A stretch of 64,000 nucleotides of DNA. Origin: Halocatena salina. GTDB lineage: Archaea; Halobacteriota; Halobacteria; Halobacteriales; Haloarculaceae. The notes below the pieces were generated by a model. That model searched no databases. It saw only the letters and a list, made by a program, of their open reading frames with translations, and was not told the DNA's origin. The position numbers and the translations under genes are program-made. Shown in pieces: positions 26,718 through 35,171 of this stretch. The first letter of the stretch is position 1. Every line of letters starts with the position of its first letter. Where the stretch lies: assembly GCF_023115355.1 (NCBI RefSeq), contig NZ_CP096019.1:2232001-2296000 (forward strand), written 5' to 3'.

Positions 26718-27800
26718 GTGAGACATATCGGTGTGGTGGTGAATCCGATCGCGGGGATGGGCGGCCGGGTCGGGCTGAAGGGGACCGACGGCAAGGTCGA
26801 ACAAGCTCGGTCGCGGGGAGCCGAACCTCGCGCCCCCGAGCGGGCACGAGCTGCCCTCGAATCGCTTGGATCACACGCGCCGGATCATCACATTACGACC
26901 GTCGGCGGTGAGATGGGTGCGTCGGCGGTTCGAGCAGCACTCGATGACGTTTCGCCGACCATCGTCGATCACCCACCGGTCGACACGACCGCCGACGACA
27001 CGCGGCGGGCAGTCACGGCGTTTCTCGACCGTGGCGTCGATCTCGTGTTGTTCGTCGGTGGTGACGGCACCGCCGTCGACGTGGCCGAAACGATCTCGGC
27101 TGTCGGGTGTGACACGCCCATGCTTGGAGTGCCAGCGGGCGTGAAAATCTACTCCTCGGTGTTTGCGGTTACGCCACGAGCAGCCGGTCGGATCGCCGCC
27201 ACCTACGACCGGACCGAACGACGCGAAGTGAACGACATCGACGAGGAGCGCTACCGATCCGGTGAGGTCCACCCCGAACTCAAAGCGGTCGTCTCGGTTC
27301 CAGTGGGCGAGGAGATCCAACCGAGCAAACAGCTCGGTGGCGGCAGCGTCGACAGTCTGGCTGCCGGATTCACGGCCGACGTTGATCCCGGAACCACGTA
27401 CGTGTTCGGACCGGGCAGCACCGTCAGGGCGATCGAACGCCAGCTTGGAATCGATGGATCGCCACTCGGCATCGACGTGTGGCGAGCCGGTGAGTCTTCT
27501 GGCGAACTGCTCGTGTGCGATGGCAGCGAAACCGACATCCTCGATGCGTTGGGTGAGCACAACGTTGTCGTTGTCTCGCCGATCGGCGGACAAGGGTTCG
27601 TGTTCGGGCGCGGCAACCAGCAGCTCTCCCCAGCGGTGATCCGTCACTCGGAGGTCGTCGTCGTCGCTTCGAACGCCAAACTCGACGATCTCGGCGTGCT
27701 CCGAGTGGACACCGATGATCCCGACCTCGACGAGGAGCTACGCGGCTGGCAGAAGGTCCGTGTCGGACGGTTCGAACACCGATTGCTAGAAATCGTGTGA
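26718..27800 (+). CDS. ATP-NAD kinase family protein
   Basis: A 360-residue kinase of the archaeal ATP-NAD kinase group. Key motifs are VVNPIAGMGGRVGLKGTDG at the N-terminus, LVLFVGGDGTAVDVAETI near residue 102 (the GGDGT ATP/diphosphate-binding loop), MLGVPAGVKIYSSVFAVTP near 130 and SPIGGQGFVFGRGNQQLSP near 285. GTG at 26718 is chosen so that the protein opens [V/M]RHIGVVVNPIAG, the normal family start; an in-frame ATG at 26619 would add 33 residues without family support. It probably makes NADP or phosphorylates a related substrate. Confidence 0.85.
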   Translation: MRHIGVVVNPIAGMGGRVGLKGTDGKVEQARSRGAEPRAPERARAALESLGSHAPDHHITTVGGEMGASAVRAALDDVSPTIVDHPPVDTTADDTRRAVTAFLDRGVDLVLFVGGDGTAVDVAETISAVGCDTPMLGVPAGVKIYSSVFAVTPRAAGRIAATYDRTERREVNDIDEERYRSGEVHPELKAVVSVPVGEEIQPSKQLGGGSVDSLAAGFTADVDPGTTYVFGPGSTVRAIERQLGIDGSPLGIDVWRAGESSGELLVCDGSETDILDALGEHNVVVVSPIGGQGFVFGRGNQQLSPAVIRHSEVVVVASNAKLDDLGVLRVDTDDPDLDEELRGWQKVRVGRFEHRLLEIV

Positions 27801-27908
27801 ATTAGTATCAGTAATATCCGAAGAGGATTTCCGAGAGTCAGTATACACTTCATGAGGCATTCACTGACATTGAGACATCCTTAAGGGTGTGGAGAGACGA
27901 ATCGCCGT

Positions 27909-28943
27909 ATGGAAACACGGAAGGTCCAACGTCTCGGCCCCTCCACGTTGGCGATGACGCTACCCGCCGAGTGGGCCAAGGAGTACAACGTGAATAAGGG
28001 CGATGAGGTCTCCCTTCGGATGGGTGGCAAAGGGATGTTGGCTGTGATGCCCGAGTCCGTCCAACAGGAAGAATCGGAGGCGATCATTCACGCCGACAGC
28101 CTCGAAGCGGACGCCGTCGAGCGTGCGATCCTCGCGCAGTACGTGCTCGGACGACGGATCATTCAAGTCGAATCCGACAGCGATGAGACGTTAGAAAGCA
28201 CGACGATCAACGCCGTGTACAACGCCGAGACGCAGCTCATGGGACTGGGTGTCATCGAAGAGACGCCCGAACGCATCACGATTCGATGTTCGGTCGATCC
28301 GGAGGATTTCACCCTTGCTGACCTCCTCGAACGGTTGGAATCGACGGGGCGCACGATGCGAAACGAAGCGATCCGAGCGCTCGCTCACGGTAATCCCGAC
28401 CTCGCACAGCGCGCGTTGAACCGCGAGCGACAAGCGAACAAGATCTTCGTTCTCTTACTCCGTCTCATCTTCACTGCCCACCAGAATCCAAATCTGACGC
28501 GTGCACTGGAACTCGACGATGGATTTGCGCTCATCGGGCATCGCTCGATCGCAAAGAACCTCGAACTGACGGCGGACAACGCCGAAGATATCGCAGAGAT
28601 CGCGCTCGACGCTGACGACCATACGCTCGGCGTCGACGACACGACGATGCGTCGTATCCGTGAGTTCACGGATCAGGTGAACGAGATCACCGAAAAGGGA
28701 GTAACGTGTGCGGTCACCCGTGACTACGAGATGGCGCTCGACGTGCGACGTCTGTTTACCGAGATCAAAGACCGCGAACAGGAGATCTTGAACGACATCG
28801 ACGAGATGCCAAACCGCGATCTGCTCCGGGTACGAGAAGTGTTGGTAAGCCTCCAGCAGACCGCCCAGTATGCGGTCAGAAACGCGGAAATTGCGACGAA
28901 CCTCGCGCTCAACGAGCAATCGGAGTTCGCCACGATCAAGTGA
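27909..28943 (+). CDS. AbrB-PhoU phosphate uptake regulator
   Basis: A 344-residue two-part regulator. Residues 1 to about 50 are an AbrB/SpoVT-like swapped-hairpin DNA-binding domain (METRKVQRLGPSTLAMTLPAEWAKEYNVNKGDEV). The rest is PhoU-like helical repeat sequence (TMRNEAIRALAHGNPDLAQRALNRERQANKI; DNAEDIAEIALD; ATNLAL). Haloarchaeal proteins of this architecture are annotated as phosphate-uptake or phosphate-responsive regulators. No pst transporter genes lie nearby, so the target is unknown. The start follows a TATA-like stretch upstream. Confidence 0.88.
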   Translation: METRKVQRLGPSTLAMTLPAEWAKEYNVNKGDEVSLRMGGKGMLAVMPESVQQEESEAIIHADSLEADAVERAILAQYVLGRRIIQVESDSDETLESTTINAVYNAETQLMGLGVIEETPERITIRCSVDPEDFTLADLLERLESTGRTMRNEAIRALAHGNPDLAQRALNRERQANKIFVLLLRLIFTAHQNPNLTRALELDDGFALIGHRSIAKNLELTADNAEDIAEIALDADDHTLGVDDTTMRRIREFTDQVNEITEKGVTCAVTRDYEMALDVRRLFTEIKDREQEILNDIDEMPNRDLLRVREVLVSLQQTAQYAVRNAEIATNLALNEQSEFATIK

Positions 28944-28961
28944 ATTCACGTTCGTTAAGGA

Positions 28962-29618
28962 TCACAGCCCAAAGCCCACGAACAGTACCGCCCAGACGGC
29001 GAGCACAGCGGAAACGGTAAATACGAGGGCGAACACGAGGATGCTCCATCCGATCACCGTGCGACCGTCAAGCGGTCCGAACGGCAGCATGTTGAACGCT
29101 GCAAGGATCAAGTTGACTGAGACGCCGAGCTGTCCGGCTTGTAACAACACCCCATCTGGGGCGACCACGACGAGTGGGAAGAAGACGGCTGCTAACAGGA
29201 GGTTGGTGATCGGTCCAGCAACGGCGATCAATCCGTTCTGTCGAGGCGTGACCTCCCGGCCCGCGTGGTAGACCGCACCGGGGGCGGCAAACAGAAAGCC
29301 CGCAAGCCCCAACCCGATTGCGAGCGCGAGCATCGTATAATCCGCGCGGAACTCCGCAACGCGGCCGAACCGGATGGCGACGATCTTGTGAGCAAGTTCG
29401 TGGAGCAAAAAGCCGACGCCGACAGTGCCCATGCTTATCACAAGCGTCACGACCGCGGTGTCGAGCGGGAACTGACCGGTCGCCCCAAGCAATCCGAACG
29501 CTACATCTCGTCGGAAAAAGAACGTGAATGCGATACCGAGCGCAAGCCACGCAGCGCCGAGATCGCGAAGCTCACGCCCGCTAAACCGTATCTCTCCGCC
29601 CCTCTGTTGTCGATACAT
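28962..29618 (-). CDS. Site-2-protease-like metalloprotease (M50 family)
   Basis: A 218-residue membrane protein with about six helices. The zinc motif HELAHK (FLLHELAHKIV, near residue 68) and a later NMLPFGPLDGRTVI segment (near 170) match the HExxH and NxxPxxxxDG motifs of M50 site-2 proteases, so it should cleave membrane proteins within the bilayer. The ATG shares its first base with the stop of the TraB-family gene (TAATG), so translation of the two is coupled. Confidence 0.88.
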   Translation of the reverse strand: MYRQQRGGEIRFSGRELRDLGAAWLALGIAFTFFFRRDVAFGLLGATGQFPLDTAVVTLVISMGTVGVGFLLHELAHKIVAIRFGRVAEFRADYTMLALAIGLGLAGFLFAAPGAVYHAGREVTPRQNGLIAVAGPITNLLLAAVFFPLVVVAPDGVLLQAGQLGVSVNLILAAFNMLPFGPLDGRTVIGWSILVFALVFTVSAVLAVWAVLFVGFGL

Positions 29619-31099
29619 TACAGCACACCCCGTAGCCCGTTCATGAGTATCTCGAAACTTCGTTGGGCTCCCTCCAACATCAGTTGTACGACCGACACAT
29701 CTCCGACGATGTAGGGGACTGCCATCACGAACAGCCAGGTTCCGATGATGCTGCCGACGTTCGTCAGGGCAACCACGAGGATGAGCTTGAACAGTGGCAC
29801 TCGGCGCATCCGGGCAAAGAGATCCATGAGCGGGCTTTCCTCATCATCGAGAATTTCGTTCAGCGTCGAAATGTCGGAGACGTTCACCGACGTGTAACGC
29901 AGTTCGACGTAGCCCGCGAACCAGCCGGGCGCAAGCATCGGGTTGAGGGAAGTCAACCACGCCAGTGCGCCGCCGACGGTCGCACTCGACCAGTGAGCAC
30001 CACCCAGTCGCGAGAGGGTGAACGTTAACAGTCCGTTGAACAGAAACCACGCGCCGACGAGTTTGAGAAAGAACTCGCTTCGGACTCCTGCCATCGCTAT
30101 CAGCACGAAAAAGGCCAGAAACACGAGCGTGAAGAGATAGCCGACGAGCTTATACCACGAAAAGCGTGATCCCTGTTGTTCACCGACGAGCGATTCCATG
30201 GGGGGAAGGGTTTCCGGTGCGTCGAGATACCCCTCGATCCCGGCACGGTGGCCAGCACCCACGACTGCGACTACCTCTTTGCCCGACGCCTGGAGCGCAA
30301 CCAGTTTGTGGGCGATGTACGCATCGCGTTCGTCGATGAGTGCCTCGGCACCGCCCGGCGAAAACCGACGAAACTCCTCCATCATGGCAGTCACGACGTC
30401 CCTGTCCGTTAGCTCTTCTAGATCGAACTCCTCGATCTCCTCGGTGTCGGATGGGTCCTCGCCCATCCCGAACAGGAGGGTGAGTACTAGTCCGATCATC
30501 GATCCCACAGCAAGCGCAACGAAGAGGGTATCGAACACGCTCACGAGCGGTCCCGTTCCGAGCGGCGCGAGCACGAACGGACCGCCGAACGCCTCAGCGA
30601 TGATGGCACCGAACAGCCCGAGCGAAAGGCCGATGTACAGACCGAACACCGGTCCACCCGCCAAACCATACCCCAGTTCACTGATGAGCCGTAGTTTCTC
30701 GCGCACCGACAGCCGCGCCCAAAACCGTTGAATCGTGACCTGAATGTCGCGGTCGACGAGCGCGACACCGAGTCCGAACTCTTCTGCCGTTTCGACGGCG
30801 GCCATCATCTCCGCACCGGGATCGATGTCGAACTCGTCACCGAGTCGAGACTGAACGTACGACAGCAGCCAGTAGGCCAGAAACTGAAACACCGTGTTCC
30901 CGTGAAGCAGATCGCCCGCTTCGAGATCGTCGGGCTGTTCGCCTTTCATCTGTCGGTACCGCCCCTCGTCCAACTCGACGGCGACGACATCCGGGCGTTC
31001 CTCTTCGATCACTTCCTCGACTTCCTCGACGCTTTGTTCAGAAACGTGGGCTGTGCCCACGACGTGAACCGATCCATCCTCCGTAGCCCGCGAACTCAT
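29618..31099 (-). CDS. TraB/PrgY family membrane protein
   Basis: A 493-residue protein. The N-terminal domain carries the TraB/Tiki-type motif VHVVGTAHVSEQSVEEVEEVI and DVVAVELDEGRYRQM. A second conserved segment, VVAVVGAGHRAGIEGYL (near residue 265), follows a hydrophobic hairpin, and five or more helices occupy residues about 300-490. Eukaryotic Tiki and bacterial TraB relatives are proposed metalloproteases acting at the membrane. ATG at 31099 is chosen because GTAHVS then falls close to the N-terminus. Its stop overlaps the M50 protease start by one base. Confidence 0.85.
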   Translation of the reverse strand: MSSRATEDGSVHVVGTAHVSEQSVEEVEEVIEEERPDVVAVELDEGRYRQMKGEQPDDLEAGDLLHGNTVFQFLAYWLLSYVQSRLGDEFDIDPGAEMMAAVETAEEFGLGVALVDRDIQVTIQRFWARLSVREKLRLISELGYGLAGGPVFGLYIGLSLGLFGAIIAEAFGGPFVLAPLGTGPLVSVFDTLFVALAVGSMIGLVLTLLFGMGEDPSDTEEIEEFDLEELTDRDVVTAMMEEFRRFSPGGAEALIDERDAYIAHKLVALQASGKEVVAVVGAGHRAGIEGYLDAPETLPPMESLVGEQQGSRFSWYKLVGYLFTLVFLAFFVLIAMAGVRSEFFLKLVGAWFLFNGLLTFTLSRLGGAHWSSATVGGALAWLTSLNPMLAPGWFAGYVELRYTSVNVSDISTLNEILDDEESPLMDLFARMRRVPLFKLILVVALTNVGSIIGTWLFVMAVPYIVGDVSVVQLMLEGAQRSFEILMNGLRGVL

Positions 31100-31269
31100 T
31101 AAAGGCGCTACCGGCTCATGACGAATCAATATTTCGAGAGCAACACCGATCGATCGCGTGACTGCCAACCAAATGCTCGGTACTTATCAGTCTCCTCGCG
31201 CCGGTGCCGTCTTGACACTACAACACCATCGAACACGAGTCAAAATAATATAAATATAGAATATTTATA

Positions 31270-32706
31270 CTATTCTGCTTGGTGTAGGTCTGATTCTGTC
31301 GTTCTGTCGCGCTCTGGATCACGGACGATCCGTGCTTTCATGATGCGTGTGTTGTCAACCTGTTCGACATGGATCGTGATCCCGTCGTATTCGATCGATT
31401 CTCCCGGTTCGACGAGCCGGCCCGCTCGGTTAAAAACGAACCCGGCGATCGTTTCGAACTCCTCGCCTTCGGGAAGATCGATGTCGAGTGCCTCGTTCAC
31501 CACCTCGATGTTTACCTCCCCCCGGACGAGTGCCGTGTCGTCATCGATGAACTCGACCGGTTGGTCTTCTTCGCCTTCGAGGATCTCACCCACGATCTCT
31601 TCGACCGCGTCCTCCATGGTGATGAGTCCCTCCGTGGTGCCGAACTCGTCGATGACGACGACCATGTGCATTCGATTTTCGCGCATCTCGCCCAGAAGCT
31701 CGTCGACGTTTTTCGATTCTGGAACGTGCAACACGGGCTGGATGAGATCGTCTAGTTCGAGTTCGTCCGACGCCCCGTAGTTGCGATCACGGACGAGATC
31801 ACGGATGTGAACGACACCAATGATGTTGTCGAGCCCACCGTCGTACACGGGGAGCCGAGCGTGACCGCTTTGGATACACCGTTCGATCCCCTCTTCGACG
31901 CTGGCGTCTTTCGACAGTGCGGTCATATCGAGGCGCGGCGTCATCACTTCCTTTGCGATGGTGTCGTTAAACCGAAGCGTTCGCTGGAGGATGTCCCGTT
32001 CCTCTTCGTCGAGCACCCCTTCGCGCTCGCCGGTTTCGATGATGTCGACGATTTCTTGTCGGGTGACATACGAGGTTTCGATGGCAGCGCGCCCCCCCGT
32101 TACTCTGTTTACCAGTCGAGTAAGGAAATCGAACGTGATGACGAGCGGCCACAACAGGTATTCTGCGAGCTTCAGCGGTCTCGACACGCGTAAGGCCCAT
32201 GATTCGGTATTTTCGATGGCGTACGATTTTGGGGCGCTTTCACCGAACAGGAGCACGAGCGCAGTGATTCCGATCGTTGCGCCGGTGACGGCGACGCTCT
32301 GGGAAACGTGTTGAGCGAGCAATCCCGTCGCAAGCGAGGACATCGCGATGTTTACGAGGTTGTTCCCGACGAGAATCGTTACGAGGAGCCGGTGGGGGTC
32401 CGTTTTGAGCTGCTGTAACGTTCGTCCTGCGGCTTGCTCTTGGGCAAGCGCTTCGATCCGGTGGGAAGCGAGCGAGAACATGGCGATCTCGGAGGAGGAG
32501 AAGAATGCGGATAGTCCGAGAAGCCCGAGAATGCTCACGGCACCGAGCACGGCGATGAGGTCGGCTCCAAGCGTGAACTCGCCGAGGAGGGTTAGCTGTG
32601 CTTCGACGATATCGGCGTCTGGCGGCACGGTAGAGACATGCACGGCTGCTGGAATATGGCCCATTCCCGACAACCCTTCACGGTCTGGAAAATTAAGCGT
32701 TGTCAT
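31270..32706 (-). CDS. Hemolysin-type CNNM/CBS/CorC membrane protein
   Basis: A 478-residue protein of the CNNM/CorC/HlyC family. Four membrane helices lie within residues about 40-190 (AFFSSSEIAMFSLASHRIEAL, LLVTILVGNNLVNIAMSSL), followed by a CBS pair (KEVMTPRLDMTAL, LIQPVLHVPESKNVDELL, VIDEFGTTEGLITMEDAVEEIVGEI) and a C-terminal CorC/HlyC domain ending near residue 460. The family is linked to magnesium and cobalt export. The start is uncertain between ATG 32706 and ATG 32664. It is divergent from the glutaredoxin gene, with 41 nt between starts. Confidence 0.88.
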   Translation of the reverse strand: MTTLNFPDREGLSGMGHIPAAVHVSTVPPDADIVEAQLTLLGEFTLGADLIAVLGAVSILGLLGLSAFFSSSEIAMFSLASHRIEALAQEQAAGRTLQQLKTDPHRLLVTILVGNNLVNIAMSSLATGLLAQHVSQSVAVTGATIGITALVLLFGESAPKSYAIENTESWALRVSRPLKLAEYLLWPLVITFDFLTRLVNRVTGGRAAIETSYVTRQEIVDIIETGEREGVLDEEERDILQRTLRFNDTIAKEVMTPRLDMTALSKDASVEEGIERCIQSGHARLPVYDGGLDNIIGVVHIRDLVRDRNYGASDELELDDLIQPVLHVPESKNVDELLGEMRENRMHMVVVIDEFGTTEGLITMEDAVEEIVGEILEGEEDQPVEFIDDDTALVRGEVNIEVVNEALDIDLPEGEEFETIAGFVFNRAGRLVEPGESIEYDGITIHVEQVDNTRIMKARIVRDPERDRTTESDLHQAE

Positions 32707-32747
32707 GGAAGCCAAGCGTTTAGTCCGTGTCGTCCGAATTTAGGGGT

Positions 32748-33017
32748 ATGAGCGAATCGGAACTGCCGATCACGATCTATCGGTTGCAAGCATGTCCGTT
32801 TTGTGAGCGTGTCGTCCGAACGCTCACTGAACTGGATGTCGATTACCGTTCCCGCTACATCGAACCGATGCATTCAGCGCGCAACGCCGTCAAACGCGTG
32901 ACTGGCGTTCGCACCGTTCCAGCCATCATCGACCGAAACACGGGCGTTACGATGGCCGAAAGCGCAAACATCGTCGAGTATCTCGAACGGACGTACGGTG
33001 AACGCGGAGGGCAGTAG
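32748..33017 (+). CDS. Glutaredoxin/GST N-terminal-like protein
   Basis: An 89-residue thioredoxin-fold protein with the active-site CPFC (RLQACPFCERVVRTLTEL, near residue 15), a cis-proline segment TVPAIIDRNTG and the terminal helix motif ESANIVEYLERTYG of GST N-terminal/glutaredoxin proteins. It probably exchanges disulfides or reduces small thiols. It ends two bases before the redoxin gene and is likely in the same operon with it and the Sua5/YrdC gene. Start at ATG 32748. Confidence 0.88.
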   Translation: MSESELPITIYRLQACPFCERVVRTLTELDVDYRSRYIEPMHSARNAVKRVTGVRTVPAIIDRNTGVTMAESANIVEYLERTYGERGGQ

Positions 33018-33019
33018 GC

Positions 33020-33532
33020 ATGGTAGAGTTCGATGTCGTCGATCTCGGTCCGGCCGATCATCCCACTGACGGCGAACAGGCACCGGATTTCACCCGGCCG
33101 CTCGTGAACGAGGAGTTCTGGGAAGACGTGTCGCTTTCGACGGTGTATGAGGCGGGCCCCGTGCTGTTGTTGTTTCATCCGATGAACGGCGCGTTCCCAG
33201 CAACGTATCTCTGGAACGAGCTTCGAGAGCGCAACATCGACGACCACGACCGGGTTCAGACGGTTGGACTCTCGATCTCGACGCCGTACGCACACAAACA
33301 GCTCATCGAATCTCGGGACATCGACGCGAGATTGTTTTCTGACCCATCGAACGAGGTGGCCGAACGGTACGGGATATCCCACGATCTCGATGGCATGGCC
33401 GGTATCGAGGAACCACGTCCAGCAGCCTTTCTCATCGACGAGTCTGGCATCATCCAGTACGCGTGGGTCGGATCGGAGTGGCCATCGTTTCCCGACTACG
33501 ATGAAATCGAGGCGGCGATCAAAGCGCTATGA
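33020..33532 (+). CDS. Peroxiredoxin-fold protein lacking any cysteine
   Basis: A 170-residue AhpC/TSA-fold protein. The segment LLLFHPMNGAFPATYLWNEL (near residue 49) aligns with the peroxidatic loop (normally FxPxxFTxVCTxE), but the peroxidatic cysteine is replaced and the whole protein contains no cysteine. The downstream strand motifs are present (VGLSISTPYAHKQ, SDPSNEVAERYGI, RPAAFLIDESGIIQYAWVG). It is thus unlikely to be a classical thiol peroxidase; a binding, chaperone or structural role is possible. It sits 2 nt after the CPFC glutaredoxin-like gene and overlaps the next gene by 4 nt. Confidence 0.85.
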   Translation: MVEFDVVDLGPADHPTDGEQAPDFTRPLVNEEFWEDVSLSTVYEAGPVLLLFHPMNGAFPATYLWNELRERNIDDHDRVQTVGLSISTPYAHKQLIESRDIDARLFSDPSNEVAERYGISHDLDGMAGIEEPRPAAFLIDESGIIQYAWVGSEWPSFPDYDEIEAAIKAL

Positions 33533-34116
33533 CTGTGGATCAGGCTGCCCGGGTTCTCCGTGATCGCAAAGCGGCGTGCGTCATCTATCCGACTGAAACC
33601 GTCTACGGCCTCGCTGCCGACGCGCTCACGCCCGCCGCCGTCGAACAGGTTTTCGAGCTGAAAGGTCGATCACGCGATCGACCCATCTCGCTTGCAGTTC
33701 CGAATCTCGACGCCGTCGATGACTACGCTCGACCAAGCGAACGGGAACGCGCGTTCATGGCGGAGTTCCTCCCCGGACCGGTCACTGTCGTGGTCGAACG
33801 TAGAGCTGTGGTTCCTGACGTGTTGACCGCTGGCAACGATCGAGTCGGTATCCGGATTCCGGACCATCCCACTGCACTCGCATTGCTCGACCGAGTCGCA
33901 CCCCTGACGGCCACGAGCGCGAACCGCAGCGGAGCGGGGAGCGCACGTCGCATCGAGGCGATCGATGCGGACGTTCGAGACGCCGTCGATCTCGTGTTGG
34001 ACGATGGGGCCACCCCGGGCACCGAGAGTACTGTGGTCGACGTCACAGCAGGAACGATCCACCGTCGAGGAGCGCTCGCCGAGGAAATCGAAGCGTGGCT
34101 ATCGACCACCGAGTAG
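33529..34116 (+). CDS. Sua5/YrdC/YciO family, threonylcarbamoyl-AMP synthase
   Basis: A 195-residue Sua5/YrdC-family protein, the first enzyme of tRNA t6A synthesis (threonylcarbamoyl-AMP from Thr, CO2 and ATP). Motifs: YPTETVYGLAADA near residue 20, the KGRSRDRPISLAV loop near 44, FLPGPVTVVV near 81, GIRIPDHP near 104 and TATSANRSG near 123. It overlaps the redoxin stop by ATGA. The last 18 nt overlap antisense with the Cas4-like gene. The long archaeal Sua5 C-terminal domain is absent, as in YrdC. Confidence 0.9.
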   Translation: MTVDQAARVLRDRKAACVIYPTETVYGLAADALTPAAVEQVFELKGRSRDRPISLAVPNLDAVDDYARPSERERAFMAEFLPGPVTVVVERRAVVPDVLTAGNDRVGIRIPDHPTALALLDRVAPLTATSANRSGAGSARRIEAIDADVRDAVDLVLDDGATPGTESTVVDVTAGTIHRRGALAEEIEAWLSTTE

Positions 34117-34749
34117 CGATCGTAACGATCTGGTTCTGACCCCACACGTAGAGCGGTACTCACACGATCCGCATTTGTCGGTGTTTCGCGTTCGAGGCGG
34201 CGGTCCGTCGATGCTCGCGGCCGTCCGCAGCGCACGGCGATACTGTCCCACGCGGCGCGGTGTCAGCTCGATCTCTCGAATCACGCCGTGGGTCGCGTAC
34301 TCTACGAACGCCCGTTGCACGCTCTCTTCTCGTTCCCACGCGAGCGCTTTCGCCGCCGCGACGGCACGTACCGCGTGGGGCTCCCACACGCCCCTGTCGG
34401 GCGGTTCGCCCACGGAAACGATCGACGGCGCAAGCGGCGTTTCAAGCACTTTGTGGGCGATGCCTCGCACCCGACGCCCAGTGAGAAACACCTCCCGTTC
34501 TGTCGGCTCACACAGCGCCTCAAACGCTCTCAGGCGTGCCTGCGAACAGTTCAGGTTCCGGCGATACGTTACCGGCGTGACCGCGATCGGTTCGGCGTCC
34601 AACGCGGTTTCCGGATCGAGCAGCAATGGATACTGGAAGGCGAGTTCGAAACCAGAGTGTTCGGGTGGCTCGTACGTCTCCTCGCGCCAGCGGTAGTACA
34701 GCTTTCGGGGACAGTACGCCGCCAGTGCAACATCGGTGAACGCGTACAT
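34099..34749 (-). CDS. Solo Cas4-like (DUF83) protein with lost nuclease motif
   Basis: A 216-residue Cas4/Dna2-related protein. It opens MYAFTDVALAAYCPRKLYYR, giving the first cluster cysteine at 13, and ends with CGSCEYRSTC, giving the other three, so the 4Fe-4S cluster is intact. The nuclease core is not: the conserved GxxD aspartate is a histidine (VRGIAHKVLE), and the E-x-K segment normally found next is missing (PSIVSVGEPPDRG). It is a likely inactive, DNA-binding-only relative. No other cas gene is near, although CRISPR arrays lie 25 kb away in the same window. Confidence 0.75.
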   Translation of the reverse strand: MYAFTDVALAAYCPRKLYYRWREETYEPPEHSGFELAFQYPLLLDPETALDAEPIAVTPVTYRRNLNCSQARLRAFEALCEPTEREVFLTGRRVRGIAHKVLETPLAPSIVSVGEPPDRGVWEPHAVRAVAAAKALAWEREESVQRAFVEYATHGVIREIELTPRRVGQYRRALRTAASIDGPPPRTRNTDKCGSCEYRSTCGVRTRSLRSLLGGR

Positions 34750-34800
34750 ACGGCGTAGTGGCTATCGTTCCGTATTTGAACGTTCGGACGAGGACGTGTA

Positions 34801-35046
34801 TCAGGCTGCTATCAGTGCCCCGATTCCTGATAGTACCATGAAGAGAGTGCGGCCGATGATTCTATCCCAGATGGAAACGTTCGACAGCTGGCCTCTCGTG
34901 GTCCACCGCCGCAGCCGAGGAATGCCCATACAACCACCACAAAAGAGCAACAGCCCCCCGACGACCCAGTCGGTCCGGGTGTCCCTGAGTCCCCACGCCA
35001 CGGAGACGATCCCACCCACGAACGCCATCGCTCCGAGAAAATTCAT
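34801..35046 (-). CDS. Small membrane protein, unknown
   Basis: An 81-residue protein with two or three predicted helices (FLGAMAFVGGIVSVAWGL, WVVGGLLLFCGGCMGIP, RIIGRTLFMVLSGIGALIAA). The start at ATG 35046 is preferred because a CATAATTATGAG box lies about 22 nt upstream, fitting a leaderless transcript; an in-frame ATG at 35097 would add 17 residues. No functional family is recognised. Confidence 0.6.
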   Translation of the reverse strand: MNFLGAMAFVGGIVSVAWGLRDTRTDWVVGGLLLFCGGCMGIPRLRRWTTRGQLSNVSIWDRIIGRTLFMVLSGIGALIAA

Positions 35047-35171
35047 GGCCCTATGATTCTCATAATTATGCCATGAAACGAATCCCTTTTTCTTCATACC
35101 ACACGCTCAAAACCCCACCACAATAGTTGTTTTCACGTAATATTACTAGCCACACAGCAGCCACAACAGAG

